Shown: positions 48,478 to 58,608 of the stretch, piece by piece
How positions within the stretch are numbered: the first letter of the stretch is position 1
How the letters are laid out: each line of letters starts with the position of its first letter
Assembly (NCBI RefSeq): GCF_000801105.2
Contig: NC_079512.1
Coordinates: forward strand, 24,693,848 to 24,757,847
From: Raphanus sativus
Lineage: Eukaryota; Streptophyta; Magnoliopsida; Brassicales; Brassicaceae
DNA length: 64,000 nt
Reading direction: 5' to 3'
Translations under genes and position numbers: made by a program
The notes under the pieces: model-generated
Seen by the model: the letters and a program-made list of their open reading frames with translations, nothing else
Databases searched by the model: none
What the model was told of the DNA's origin: nothing

Positions 48478-50198
48478 TCAAACTAGATACAACAGTTCAT
48501 CAACTAACTGGTCCATAACAAGGTCAAGAATCTCCTGACCAAATTCAACACAAAATTCTTCAACTTGAGTATAGTCAACGGGTTTGGTTGACGAAGTAGA
48601 AACCCAAGTTGAAGACTTCATGTCTTCTTCAGACAGATCTGAGAGCATATTCATTAGCTTTGTGATAAACTCTGTCTCCTCAGAATCACTGTTGGTGTTA
48701 TTATTGTTTTCTTTCTTGGTATTTGTTCTTGTTCTTGCTGGTGATGAAGAACATGAAGATTTTGCTGTTGTCTCTGCTTGCTTTGTTGACAACTCCGATG
48801 CACTTTCTGAATCTCCTGTTTTTTTCAAATTAAAGTAAGATTTAATATATTTTTGGGGAAGATAAACATAAAAATTCTTGAAGGTGGGTAAAATCTTGAC
48901 AAAGTCACATTTATTTTTTCTCCCAATAACAAAGTCTCATTTATGCAGCTTTTTACAGTAAAACCAAGAAAGGTGTTCAAACATTAATTAGTCGTTAAAA
49001 AATGTTCAAACATTGAATCAAAACTGTCTTTGTTCGAATTAGGAATTGTATTAATTTACGTTGAAGCTTATTGTCACACACTAGTCAAATTTTGAATATA
49101 GTCTACGATATATAAAGTGATTTCAATGATTTAAATGTTGACTAAAACATTTACCAGCAAATGAGATTTAAGAAGGCCAGCAACCCGTTCAGATTCTAAT
49201 TAAAAAGCCTTAGAATATATACATAGTAATAAATTATAATTAAGGAGTATTAACTTTGTAGACTCACCTGAGAAGTAGTAGTCATCATCAAGGATTAGAT
49301 AATCATAAAGATCTCGATCAAGAACCGAAACAGGACTCGCATTTGATTTACTTTCCGGCGACTCTGTCACCTTCCCGGTAAACTCATCCGCCGGAATGCT
49401 CTTAGACTCAGCTCCTCCTAGAAGCGCCATCTTCTCGGAGGACTTACTCTTGGACGGAGAGAGAAACCATCGAACTCTCTTAGCTCCGTTAACATGATCA
49501 CTGCGACTCTCACTCTTCTTCTTCTTGGCTACTTTCCTCCGCTCGTCTTTAAACTTCTTGGCCACTTTCTCGTTCTCCTTCTTCTTCTTCTCCGGAGGTG
49601 GCAATGCCTGCTTCTTGGAATCTTCTAATACCTTCTCGAACCTCTTAGACCTCGATGAGCCGACAAGTTCCCTCTTCTCGTCCAGCTTGTCTAGATACAT
49701 CAGCAAGAAATCGTGCTTCTTCTGTTGTTGGTTCGAGCTCGATCTCGCCGAGGTCGGGACTATCTCTCGGAAGGAGACCGACGCTCTAACTCTCCGGCAC
49801 TGGAGACGACCGTCTTTCTCATCCTCTTCTTCTTCTTCCTCGTTAACTCTAAGGATATAGTCCATGAAGTTAACCGATTTGCTCCGTGCGACAGCCGAAC
49901 CGGAATCTTCAAAGTACCTAAACCGGTTTGATCCCGGTGCGGGGTTATCTAGACCCATGAGTTTGGCTACAACGTTTGGAGGAGGAGGGTGAGGAGAGAC
50001 GTCATCCTCTTGGGTTTCGGTTTCGGTTTTTGTCTCTTTCTTTGGCTCTTCGATTTCTTCGTAAGTGCTTAGTAACTGGAGTGTTTCGTCGGAGTCTAGA
50101 ATGTTGTCGGAAGGGTGAGTTTGTTGGCTGCCGGAACATAAGAGACGGCGGACAACCGCCGTGAGGCAGCCAGTCTTTGGGTTGGCTCGTTGGGTCAT
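48478..50198 (-). CDS. ACI1: TRM-family protein ACI1
   Basis: Two exons, 49268-50198 and 48478-48815 (donor CAG|GTGAGT, acceptor AACAG, phase 1), give 422 residues. The gene matches At5g01370, ALCATRAZ-interacting protein 1, also classed in the TON1-recruiting-motif family that works with cortical microtubules. Visible family motifs: VVAKLMGLD near residue 80, NFMDYILRV near 115, SVSFREIVP near 147, and a long Lys/Glu-rich region. The C-terminal exon has the conserved helix pair (FITKLMNMLSDLSEEDM and EFGQEILDLVMDQLVDELL) like the DUF4378 tail. Start MTQRANPKTGC is the first ATG. Whether it acts with ALC in fruit opening here is inferred only. Confidence 0.85.
48899..48943 (-). repeat. Micro-retroposon in ACI1 intron (a)
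   Basis: ACAAAGTCACATTTA (48899-48913) recurs at 48929-48943 with one mismatch. The insert, read on the minus strand, is TATTGGGAG plus A. It lies in the ACI1 intron. Confidence 0.5.
48974..49014 (+). repeat. Micro-retroposon in ACI1 intron (b)
   Basis: A perfect 12-bp repeat TGTTCAAACATT (48974-48985 and 49003-49014) encloses AATTAGTCGTT plus six A. It lies 31 bases from the previous one in the same intron. Confidence 0.55.
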
Positions 50199-50584
50199 GC
50201 TGATGGATGATGATGTTATGTGCGATAAGTTGGAAGAGTAGAAAGAGTTGTGTTGATATCTGAGAATGTGCGAGACTTTGTTGATATTTATAATGACAAG
50301 AAGGACAAACCATTACTTGTTATTTGTGAGGGCCCATCAACTAGATAAATCATAGCAGACTATATATGATTAAGCAAATATTTATATTTTGTTAAATGTT
50401 GTAATAACTTGAAATTAAAAAAAAATTGGCTCACTTCATATATTTACTGCTCTTTCCCGATTTTTTAATTACTATTCATATTAAGTTTATTCACAGTTTC
50501 TTTTTAGAAAAGAAATGTGTTGTTGTTGCTCTGCAGTGAATAACATACGTCTTAAACTAATGATTCCACCATTATATTTAACTT

Positions 50585-50631
50585 AAGACACAATTTCATA
50601 GTTGTTCAAAAAAAAAGACACAATTTCATAG
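50585..50631 (+). repeat. Micro-retroposon (TTGTTC-A tail)
   Basis: A perfect 17-bp repeat AAGACACAATTTCATAG (50585-50601 and 50615-50631) encloses only TTGTTC plus a run of A, about 13 bp. It shares its 3' end TTGTTC-poly(A) with the sites at 9211 and 13207. The long perfect duplication makes this one of the clearest cases. Confidence 0.7.
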
Positions 50632-51300
50632 TCCTGTTTCTTTTGTTTGTTAATAGTTAGTAGTAAATTAGTAATATATGTAAAGGGAAAAGTGCCAAGG
50701 ATCAGTAAAGTAATACTAACCAAAGTGATATAGAAGAAGAATCTGTTTCTTTCAAACTCAACGGAAGAAAATAATATTTGAAACCTTTGTAAATATCAGG
50801 AATTAATAATGACCTTATCAGTTATTTCAAAATAAAGGTCATGCAATAGAAGATTTTTTTTTCAGTCACGTAGTTAAGTTCTGAACAGGTCGAGTTTTGT
50901 TCTTGTTGATTTAATTAAAGCTTTAGCGTGTCATATGTGATTGAGTTATAAGAGATAAGAAAATTCAAATGTCAATTTAATTTCATTTTAAAGTATTGTT
51001 CGAACCGTATATAAACTAAAATGTATAATAGCAGATAAGTCTAATATAGAATGATTGTTTAGCTTTTTGTTAGACGTTCATAATTCTTTATTTTCTTAAG
51101 ATGTTAGTAATTTATGTCATATTCAAACTTACGTTTATACGAAAGGCATTTTGTTTTTAGAAGTAACAAAGATGGTTAGCAAGAATGGTAGTATGTTAAC
51201 AAAATTAATCGAGTCCTCTAGTTTGATTCTCATTGTGCACTGCACGATACAACAATTAGGTTGATCAATTATATATAATTATAATGATTTGAGCAATAAT

Positions 51301-51351
51301 ATCGAATCTTTTTTTTTTAACATTTTACCGAAAAAAAAAATCGAATCTTTT
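51301..51351 (+). repeat. Micro-retroposon (27 bp)
   Basis: A perfect 12-bp repeat ATCGAATCTTTT (51301-51312 and 51340-51351) encloses a T-run, AACATTTTACCG and a run of A. Confidence 0.55.
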
Positions 51352-52431
51352 CATATATACAAGACTGGCGGGATCAAGTTTTCAAATAGTAGTTAGAATC
51401 TTCAAAAGATGAATACTATAAAGTCACAAAAGGCCTATTCCAAACATATTATTTCACTTTATTATTGTAAAAGCATAAATCTAACATTAGAGGTTTAGAG
51501 GAATTAGCTTGAAGGTATTATAATTTTTTTTGTTACCAAGCTTGATGTAATAACTGCGTGTGATTGGATACATTAAGCTCCAATGATGGATAATTATGTG
51601 TAAATGATGGATAATCCAAGTACGTGATAACAAATACTATTCATTATAAAGGAGCTATATATATTATTGTTTGATCTATTCTTTGGCCAATTCAAAAATC
51701 AATTTGATTTTTTTTTAAAATAAAAGTATTCGTCGTATAATACATGTATAAAGGGTGAAACAAAATAGTATTTTTGTGGTCTTTTTAGGATATGATGCTA
51801 ATTGACATGTTTTCAAGAAATCTCAAATTTAGTTTCTTTTTTCTTTAAAACCAGAGCTTTTACCGCTTTACCATCTAACTATTTATTTTGTGAGGTGAAA
51901 GATTCCATATTCAAATTCGAAGTGTTATAAAAAAGAAAAAAGATGGTATAAAATATTTACACATACCTTTCTGCTTTTCCTTTTTACACATATTTCAAAT
52001 TAAAAACACGATAAGTTTTTATCTGCGTGGCGTCATTTTCAAAGCTGAAGTAGAAAGCAGTTTGGTCGCTTAGTTCACACAGGAAAAAGAGACTAATCTA
52101 AATAATTCTCTGACGCGCGTGAAAAGATTGCCACGATGAGACTTGCCAAGCTTATCAGCTCTCTCGATCGACCAATGCACATGTGTCTCTTTCTTCTACG
52201 CAAGTCTCCAAATTAACACTAGTACCTTTTTCTTTTTGAGAAGTAAATTAATATCTCATCTACAAATAAAAATGAAAAGCAAATAACAATTCATCATAAA
52301 TTTTACGTAAATGTGTATTGAAGTAAAATTTTCATACGTTTGGATTTCATAAGTTAACAAACATTAATCAGAAAACCAAAATACAAAACTTGGTATATTG
52401 TTTGGCATAGTGAAAGAGTTAGCAGTATAAC

Positions 52432-52484
52432 CTAATGTTCATACATGATACATGTATTCCAAAAAAGAAAACTAATGTTCATAC
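52432..52484 (+). repeat. Micro-retroposon (27 bp)
   Basis: A perfect 13-bp repeat CTAATGTTCATAC (52432-52444 and 52472-52484) encloses ATGATACATGTATTCC plus an A-rich tail with one G. Confidence 0.6.
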
Positions 52485-52804
52485 TGAAATTATTAAAATA
52501 GTTTATTTAAGTAGTTATTTCTCAATAAATATTTAGAATATTATTAAATATTTAGAATATTATAATGATTTTAAATAGTGCTTTAGCAAACAACAGGCAG
52601 GGTAATAATTATGCAAAATCAACTATATTACGTAACCAAGGGACAAAACCTACCCAATACGAGTCCTGATTAGAACGTGAAAGTCGTGCATGTACAATTT
52701 CAGATGCTTCCTAATACTTTTGTTTTATTCCTAATATGAAGCTCCTGTCGAGTTAGAACATGAAAGTCTTCCATATCAAATTTGAGAAGAAATGAATGCA
52801 AACG

Positions 52805-52987
52805 AGTATTTTTAGTGGCCGATCTAGAAGCTGTTTTCATATGGGGCAAAAATTTAATACCAATGTACAATTTAAAATATAGACAGAGACATTATTAAAA
52901 ACTGGTACACAATTACAAAACTTAGAAATATCATATGGAGCAACTGCCCACCCAAAATGTACATAGGCTCTCGCCACTGAGTAGCTT
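52805..52987. mobile_element. hAT-like MITE, 167 bp
   Basis: The element 52813-52979 starts TAGTGGCCGATCTAGAA and ends GGCTCTCGCCACTG; the ends are imperfect inverted repeats of the CAGTGGCGGATC type. Flanks AGTATTTT and AGTAGCTT agree at 6 of 8, a decayed 8-bp duplication. Internal sequence differs from 44078-44244. Confidence 0.5.
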
Positions 52988-53517
52988 TGAATCTTATATT
53001 CGTACGTATGTGTGGAAAACAGAATTCGGACTAACGCGCAACGTTGTTTGACTATCATACAAAGCATACTCGTACAGGTTTGTCATGATAAACATCAAGC
53101 TTGAGTAGTCTTAGGCTACCGTAACTAGCTCACAGCCTCACAAATAACCGATTCAAGTAAAAATGGCTTGATTTTTTAGCTTCTCGTGGTTTTTTTCACA
53201 ATATAGATAGTTTAGCACTGCCGATATATAGTATATGGTAACATTTGTTTTCTCAAAAATTCAGTATCCTTGAAGAGTTTTTGTCAAAAAGAAAGAGTCT
53301 CCTTAAGAGTTAGACGTATGCATTTACTATTTGTTTCTCATATATTACTCATCGTCGTAATTTCAAACAATTTCACATGTGAAGTTCGAACTATCTATTC
53401 GATGGAAATGCCCCAATCTTCTAGAATATCAAAAATCCCATTATTAGCTCAAATATATGGAAACAACTTGTGGTTCGTTCTTGAAAAATGAAAGAGTTTC
53501 TAATGACTATCAACGTT

Positions 53518-53590
53518 GGGGATGTAGCTCAGATGGTAGAGCGCTCGCTTAGCATGCGAGAGGTACGGGGATCGATACCCCGCATCTCCA
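53518..53590 (+). tRNA. tRNA-Ala (AGC)
   Basis: A complete 73-nt cloverleaf. The acceptor GGGGATG pairs with CATCTCC (one G-U), the discriminator is A, the D-arm lies in GTAGCTCAGATGGTAGAGC, the anticodon stem TCGCT/GCGAG-type arm carries AGC at 53551-53553, and the T-arm CGGGG/CCCCG has loop ATCGATA. A run of T follows two bases after the end, a pol III terminator. Internal A and B boxes are part of the gene. No intron and no encoded CCA beyond the discriminator, as expected for a nuclear tRNA. It inserts decoding capacity for alanine codons GCU/GCC. Confidence 0.97.
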
Positions 53591-54438
53591 TTTTTTATAC
53601 CTTAATTTTGTGTGTTCATTCTAATCTTAAACAAGACCAATGACGAAAAGTATGTTGCAACATTTCCCACTATGTGCATTATTAATTGCGAAAGTAGAAA
53701 CCTCATGATTTGTGTGTTTGCCTTTCGTAACTGATTTAATTATCATCAAAACTAAAATAGCTAAAAGAAACTATTGATGGTTTTACAAGCAACACCAGCT
53801 ATTGTTGGTGTATGTTCATTTCGTTTTCATGTGCCATTGACAAATTGGATTATATGTTTTCTCCATTTAAGCTGCTGACGATGGCCAAGATAGCAATTCG
53901 TCAACTATATGGTCCTCACTTGAAACGACATTTTAAGAATGATTATTGATTAGCCATTGATTAACCCTCCTAATCAAATTGACATTTTCTTTCATAACTT
54001 CCGTGCGTGTCAATTTTCATGGAAGTCATGTTTTTCCAAAGATGTATGTTTAAGTTTGACACTAATTTTTTTTCTTTTCAGTATCAAACATGAACTCTAA
54101 TATGATGACAGTACATAAAAAATACTCGATGAAAAGATACAATCAAACGGAAGACGTCATAAGGATCTATTCTATGGCGAAAATGACGTAATGGATGACA
54201 ATGTGCAATTCACGTTTACAGATTATAATCAATAGAAAAAAAACCCAATCATATCAAAGCTTAACCTCCCTAACCGCATGTTTATTAAATTAGGAAAAAG
54301 ATGGGAGGGAACACATCCAAACATGACTTTAGCTTCACTCCTACTCAATCCTTAATTTCCCAAATATAAACTAAACACTCCCTCTTTAATTTCCTAACCC
54401 GACACGTTTTCCACAGAAAAATTAACGGAATTGCCACT
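53591..54438. other. tRNA 3' flank and TBL3 promoter region
   Basis: The first bases (TTTTTT at 53591-53596) form the pol III terminator. The rest is A+T-rich. A pyrimidine-rich stretch with CCTCCCTAACC near 54266-54276 resembles AC-type elements of secondary-wall genes, but this is only a suggestion. Confidence 0.35.
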
Positions 54439-56634
54439 ATGAGCTTCTTGGTTCCTAGCAGAGGAGCCAAGATTCCTCTCTCCATCATCGTTCTCGTTCT
54501 CTGTGGTTTTATGTTCATTGTTCTCTTATACACCGAAAGAATCAGCTTGATGTCCTCTTCCACTTCGTCTTCTAATGTCCTCAAGTTGAAGTCTTGTCCT
54601 AGGAAAGACATTAGCTCGAAACCTAGTAAGAATATACGGGAAACCATTTCTCAAACTCTGTCTTTGCCTGATTCTCTTGCCGCGCAAGTAATCGCATGAT
54701 TTTTTTTTGTCTTGGGGTACAAGTAATCTTACAGTTTTGTTTTTCCTGTTTTTTTTCTTGTTGGACAGAGGAGAGAATTCAAGAGGAGAAAGTTCGAGAA
54801 GAAAAAGTAGCAGAGGAGAAAATAAGGGAGGAGAGATCACAAAATATGGATGTGGTGGACGACAGATTCGAATTCGATCCAGAAGAGTGTAATGTTGCAG
54901 CCGGGAAATGGGTTTACAATAGCTCAGCTGAGCCACTCTACACCGATGAGTCATGTCCATACATCGACCGTCAATTCTCATGTACGAAAAACGGAAGACC
55001 AGAAACTGATTATCTTCGATGGGAATGGCAGCCTGATGATTGTACTATCCCACGGTAACTAGATATACTCCAAAGCCTATTTAGTCAGGTTAATTAACTA
55101 TGGCTTTAAGTCAGAATCTCTAATTTTTCTTTCGTCTTGATTCTTGAAAAAGATTTAGCGCGAAGTTAGCAATGAATAAACTGAGAGGAAAAAGATTACT
55201 CTTTGTCGGAGATTCGTTACAACGAAGCCAATGGGAATCGTTCGTGTGTTTGGTTGAATCAATTATACCCGAAGGAGAAAAATCAATGAAGCTTGACCAA
55301 AAATACTTTGTATTTAAAGCAAAGGTACGTACGTTTGTAACTGCGTAAACCTTGTTAGGTCACATATGTACCTTGTATAGCAAGCAAAGCTTAGAATTTT
55401 AATCTTCTCCTCTTTTAATTATAGGAATACAATGCGAGTATAGAGTTCTACTGGGCACCGTATATTGTGGAATCGAACACGGATTTGCCTGTGATTTTGG
55501 ATTTGAAGAAAAGGATAGTGAAAGTGGATTCAGTGAAAGATCGATCCAAGCATTGGGAAGGAGCTGACATTCTAGTTTTCAACACTTATGTTTGGTGGAT
55601 GAGTGGAATCAGAATGAAAGCTTTGTGGGGTTCGTTTGGAAATGGGGAGAGAGGTGCGGAGGCTTTGGACACAGCAGTGGCTTACAGGCTAGGTCTCAAG
55701 ACATGGGCTAATTGGGTTGACTCTACCGTTGACTCTAACAAGACCAAAGTCTTCTTCACCACCATGTCTCCTACTCATTCTAGGTAAAACACATCTAGTC
55801 TTAATTATTTAGGTGCTTAGTTTTTTTTTTAAAAACAATTTAATAAATATCAGCGGTTGCAGACGTAAATGCGTAATGCAAACACATCAATATCACAAAC
55901 AATGGTTTTTTTTTTTACGGTTATTCTATTGCTCAAACTTGAGGTGATCTGCTGACCAGACCGAAATAGAATAACCAATAAAAAATAATTTCTTATAGAA
56001 GGATCTAGCTGTATTAGCTAAAAAATCTGAAAATTGATTGCGCGCTCGAGAAACATAAGAGATGTTGAAATTCGGGAAGTATATCAATACCGTTTCTATC
56101 CTCTTCAATTCCGTGGCAAAGCTTGGCCAAGCGTAAGGCTCCTTGATCATAGCAATCAGTTTCTTGCAGTCTGTACCGAAGCTCTGGCATGTCGAATTAT
56201 CACAAACAATGGTTAATATATATAGAAATGATTCTAACATAATAAAACAATCTGTATTTTTGTGATTAACCGTAAAGTAATGTTTGTGTGAAACGTGCAG
56301 GAGTGCGGATTGGGGGAAGCCAAACGGGCCGAAGTGTTTCAACGAGACGGAGCCAGTAAAAGATAAGAGCTTTTGGGGGACTGGCTCCAGCAAGGAGCTG
56401 ATGAAAGTGGTTTCAAGCGTCGTGAAGCACATGGCCACGCACGTGACAGTCATTAACATTACGCAGCTCTCCGAGTACCGCATCGACGCGCACACATCCG
56501 TCTACACGGAGACAGGGGGCAAGATGCTAACGGCTGAGGAGAGGGCTGATCCTATGCGTCACGCTGATTGCATACATTGGTGCCTCCCTGGATTGCCCGA
56601 TACGTGGAACCGTATCCTATTGGCTCATTTGTAA
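54439..56634 (+). CDS. TBL3: TBL3, wall polysaccharide O-acetyltransferase family
   Basis: Five exons (54439-54687, 54771-55054, 55153-55324, 55425-55783, 56301-56634) join in frame to 465 residues. TBL proteins are Golgi type II membrane enzymes that acetylate cell-wall polymers; TBL3 acts on xylan. Seen: an N-terminal anchor (IPLSIIVLVLCGFMFIVLLY), a charged stem with EEK/REE repeats, the TBL domain (PYIDRQFSCTKNGRPETDYL, RWEWQPDDC), the GDS esterase motif LLFVGDSLQRSQW, and the C-terminal DxxH motif in DCIHWCLPGLPDTWNR. It matches At5g01360 in order. Exon 2 is taken from an acceptor at ACAGAG|GAG because it keeps the frame; the stem is longer than I recall in Arabidopsis. Intron 4 contains an antisense LINE fragment. 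Confidence 0.92.
55891..56214 (-). mobile_element. 5'-truncated LINE in TBL3 intron 4
   Basis: A perfect 17-bp target duplication TATCACAAACAATGGTT (55891-55907 and 56198-56214) encloses 290 bp (55908-56197). The left edge is a T run, so the element is antisense to TBL3. Its minus strand encodes the end of a plant LINE RNase H (RVT_3-type) domain: FGTDCKKLIAMIKEPYAWPS, FNISYVSRARNQFSDFLANT and a stop. The rest of the LINE is missing, as usual for 5' truncation. Confidence 0.85.
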
Positions 56635-56940
56635 ATAAGAAAAAAGCCATAGGAAACTGATGATGATGTGGTTGTAACGTGGTAAACGAGACGTGGAGAA
56701 AATTCAAAAAAGGAAAAATAATTCAGAAAAAAAAAACAAAGAAAAAGAAAAGTCCAATGGGTTAGTGCAAGTTATCAGATCATTTTATTGGTTGGAAGTG
56801 TGTAAATCGTTTGGTTTGATTATTTTATAAATCCAATAACCAAAACCGAACCGTAGTAAACCAGATTGTGCACCCGATCAAACCCAAAAAATGACCCGCT
56901 TCGTTGTGACATAAACGACATCTGATAAAGCACAAGGGCA
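56635..56940. other. TBL3 3' flank
   Basis: Likely TBL3 3' UTR followed by spacer. Words such as AAAACCGAACCG are degenerate; no gene is seen. Confidence 0.4.
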
Positions 56941-56943
56941 AGA

Positions 56944-57083
56944 TGGGCTGAGGCCTATAATTGGAAACATGGGCCTGCAGTAATAAAACCCATTTCATTT
57001 AATTAGATTAGAGAGCTATGCGTGTGACAGTCCGATGGTAACCCTAATGGAACTCATCGCCGTCACGAGGAAGTTGTATATAA
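56944..57083 (+). promoter_or_regulatory. Site II / telo-box / TATA promoter
   Basis: Two site II elements, TGGGCT (56944-56949) and TGGGCC (56970-56975), are followed by a telo-box AACCCTAA (57040-57047) and a TATA box TATATAA (57077-57083). In plants this set is typical of ribosomal-protein and especially snoRNA gene promoters. No protein gene follows within 1.5 kb, but snoRNA-like structures do, so I read it as the promoter of a polycistronic snoRNA gene starting near 57110. Confidence 0.6.
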
Positions 57084-57277
57084 TCGCTTCTTCCTTCATC
57101 ATCTTTTTCATATTACAACTAAATTTGATATCTTATCTTCTTTGATTTAGCTGAAAATTCAATCTGTTTTTGATTTATTTTGTTTTTTTCTTCCAGAATT
57201 TTAGAGGATTTGAATTCAATTTTTTTGTTATTTATTTTTGGGATGTTAAAGCTTCATTCTCTGGCTGATTGGATTCT

Positions 57278-57335
57278 TATTGAAGTTCCTCATCGGCTCG
57301 TTCATATTGAAGCGAGATAAACTCAACTTACACGC
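57278..57335 (+). ncRNA. Possible single H/ACA-type hairpin
   Basis: TTGA-GTT (from 57280) pairs with AACTCAA (57320-57326) around an internal loop and an upper stem CTCGTTC/GAAGCGAG. ACA follows at 57330-57332, 13 nt after the upper stem. An upstream hairpin with an H box was not found, so this is weak. Right after it are the palindromic words ACGCTGGTCTGCAGCGT (57332-57348) and ACGCTGCAGCGT (57360-57371). Confidence 0.25.
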
Positions 57336-57429
57336 TGGTCTGCAGCGTCAGATTACTATACGCTGCAGCGTAGGAAGAATGATATATTTTACTTTTTTTT
57401 CTTGAAGAAAAACAATATTTTGGTTAACT

Positions 57430-57502
57430 GCCGGTGATGATTTTCGTAGGCTTGTCCTGATCAAAGTCATGACGTTACTATTGAATTTATGAATCTGAGG
57501 CT
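57430..57502 (+). ncRNA. Candidate box C/D snoRNA
   Basis: C box GTGATGA (57434-57440), D' box CTGA (57457-57460), C' box GTCATGA (57466-57472, one mismatch) and D box CTGA (57495-57498), with a short GCC/GGC closing stem. Length about 70 nt is typical. The elements before D' (TAGGCTTGTC) and D (ATTTATGAAT) would guide 2'-O-methylation, but I could not name an rRNA target. It lies between the snoRNA-type promoter and the H/ACA pair, which raises its credibility. Confidence 0.4.
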
Positions 57503-57794
57503 ATTTGTTTTTATTAGTAGTACCAGTTTTTAACATAAAATTTCCTAGTGAGGATTACTTATTAAAAGCTATGGATCTGATTGATTAAATCATATTCATA
57601 TGATGCTATATTGTCATAGTTACTCTGATGGGAAATATTCTTTTTTGTTTAAATTGGAATTTGTTATTATATCGTTTGATTTTCCGGAAGTCATTATAGC
57701 CGTATGCTCTCCTTTTTCACCTGTATAATTTGATATGTAATTGTTTTATGGTTTTTGTTACATTGTAATGTATTCCATTATTGTTTTAAATACG

Positions 57795-57935
57795 AAGGCA
57801 ACTTTTTGCCGAGTGAATCGAATATCGATATCTCTCTTTTTCCCAGTTGCCAAAATCATTATGGCTGCTTGAAGAATACTTAGATAGGTTATGAATTTTT
57901 CAATATAATCGATCTTTTCTTTTGCTGCCACATTG
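57795..57935 (+). ncRNA. Candidate H/ACA snoRNA, copy 1
   Basis: Hairpin 1: lower stem GGCAACT (57797-57803) with AGTTGCC (57845-57851), internal pocket, upper stem with ATCGA/TCGAT. H box AAATCA (57853-57858) fits ANANNA. Hairpin 2: lower stem GGCTGC/GCTGCC with a pocket and upper stem GATAGGTT/AATCGATC. ACA (57930-57932) stands three bases before the proposed end. The distance from the upper stem to ACA is 15 nt and to the H box about 16 nt, as required for pseudouridylation guides. No coding potential. The target is not identified. Confidence 0.65.
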
Positions 57936-58214
57936 TTTTTAAAAAAATACAAATTTGTGATTTAACATATTGTAATCCTAAAAACTATAAATAATAAATA
58001 CTCTTCCGGCCCTGAATAGATGTTTTGATTTTACTGTATTTGATTTGGGCCTAAAGAATTCAAATGTTCAACAATTAAAAAGCTCCAAAGTTTGTGTAAA
58101 TAACCCAATGGAAGGCCCATTATCAATAATATTTTTTTTACTGTAAAACACTCTTAAAATCTATCCAACTTTTGGGTTTGTCACATAATGTAATCTATTA
58201 TATTTTTAAATACA

Positions 58215-58354
58215 AAGGCAACTTTTTGCCGAGTGAATCGAATATCGATTTCTCTCTTTTTCCCAGTTGCCAAAATCGTTTTATGGCTGCGTGAAGAATT
58301 GCTTGATCGGTTACTTTTTTCAATTAATCGATCTTTTCTTTTGCTGCTACATCT
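58215..58354 (+). ncRNA. Candidate H/ACA snoRNA, copy 2
   Basis: A second copy of the 57795 structure. Hairpin 1 stem GGCAACT/AGTTGCC (58217-58223 and 58265-58271) is unchanged. Hairpin 2 has GGCTGC paired with GCTGCT through a G-U pair, and the upper stem is better than in copy 1 (GATCGGTT/AATCGATC). ACA is at 58349-58351. The H box is imperfect (AAATCG, last A changed to G), so this copy may be less active. Confidence 0.55.
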
Positions 58355-58608
58355 TTTTTAAAAACAAATTTGTAATTTATCATACTATAATCCTAAAAAC
58401 TAGGCATAGCAAATAGTGACCCGGCCCGGAGATGGAAGTTTTGACTTTACAGAATTAGTCGGCATGTATTTTATTTTCCCCTAAAGATCCAAATGTCCAA
58501 ACAATTGAAAATCTCCACAGTTTGCGTAAATAACCCGATGGAAGTCCCTAGTTCAATAATAATTTTTTGAACTGTAAAACACTCTTAAAATCTTCCAACT
58601 TGTAGTAG

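Larger units (their letters stand above)
50199..53517. other. Long A+T-rich spacer
   Basis: It contains the ACI1 promoter (first few hundred bases from 50199), three micro-retroposons (50585, 51301, 52432) and one hAT-like MITE (52805). No gene is seen, and the open frames are short. Confidence 0.5.
57767..58608 (+). repeat. Tandem duplication of a 420-bp unit
   Basis: Two diverged direct copies, about 57767-58180 and 58187-58608, offset 420 bp. The conserved core is the H/ACA-like block; the tails (for example TAAATAACCC(A/G)ATGGAAG and ACTGTAAAACACTCTTAAAAT) are also shared. The core is more conserved than the rest, suggesting selection on the embedded RNA. Confidence 0.85.

Noticed and set aside
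57331..57371. ACGCTGCAGCGT palindromes as a separate MITE
   Set aside because: Only about 40 bp, no outer inverted repeats or target duplication found; left as a note beside the snoRNA region.
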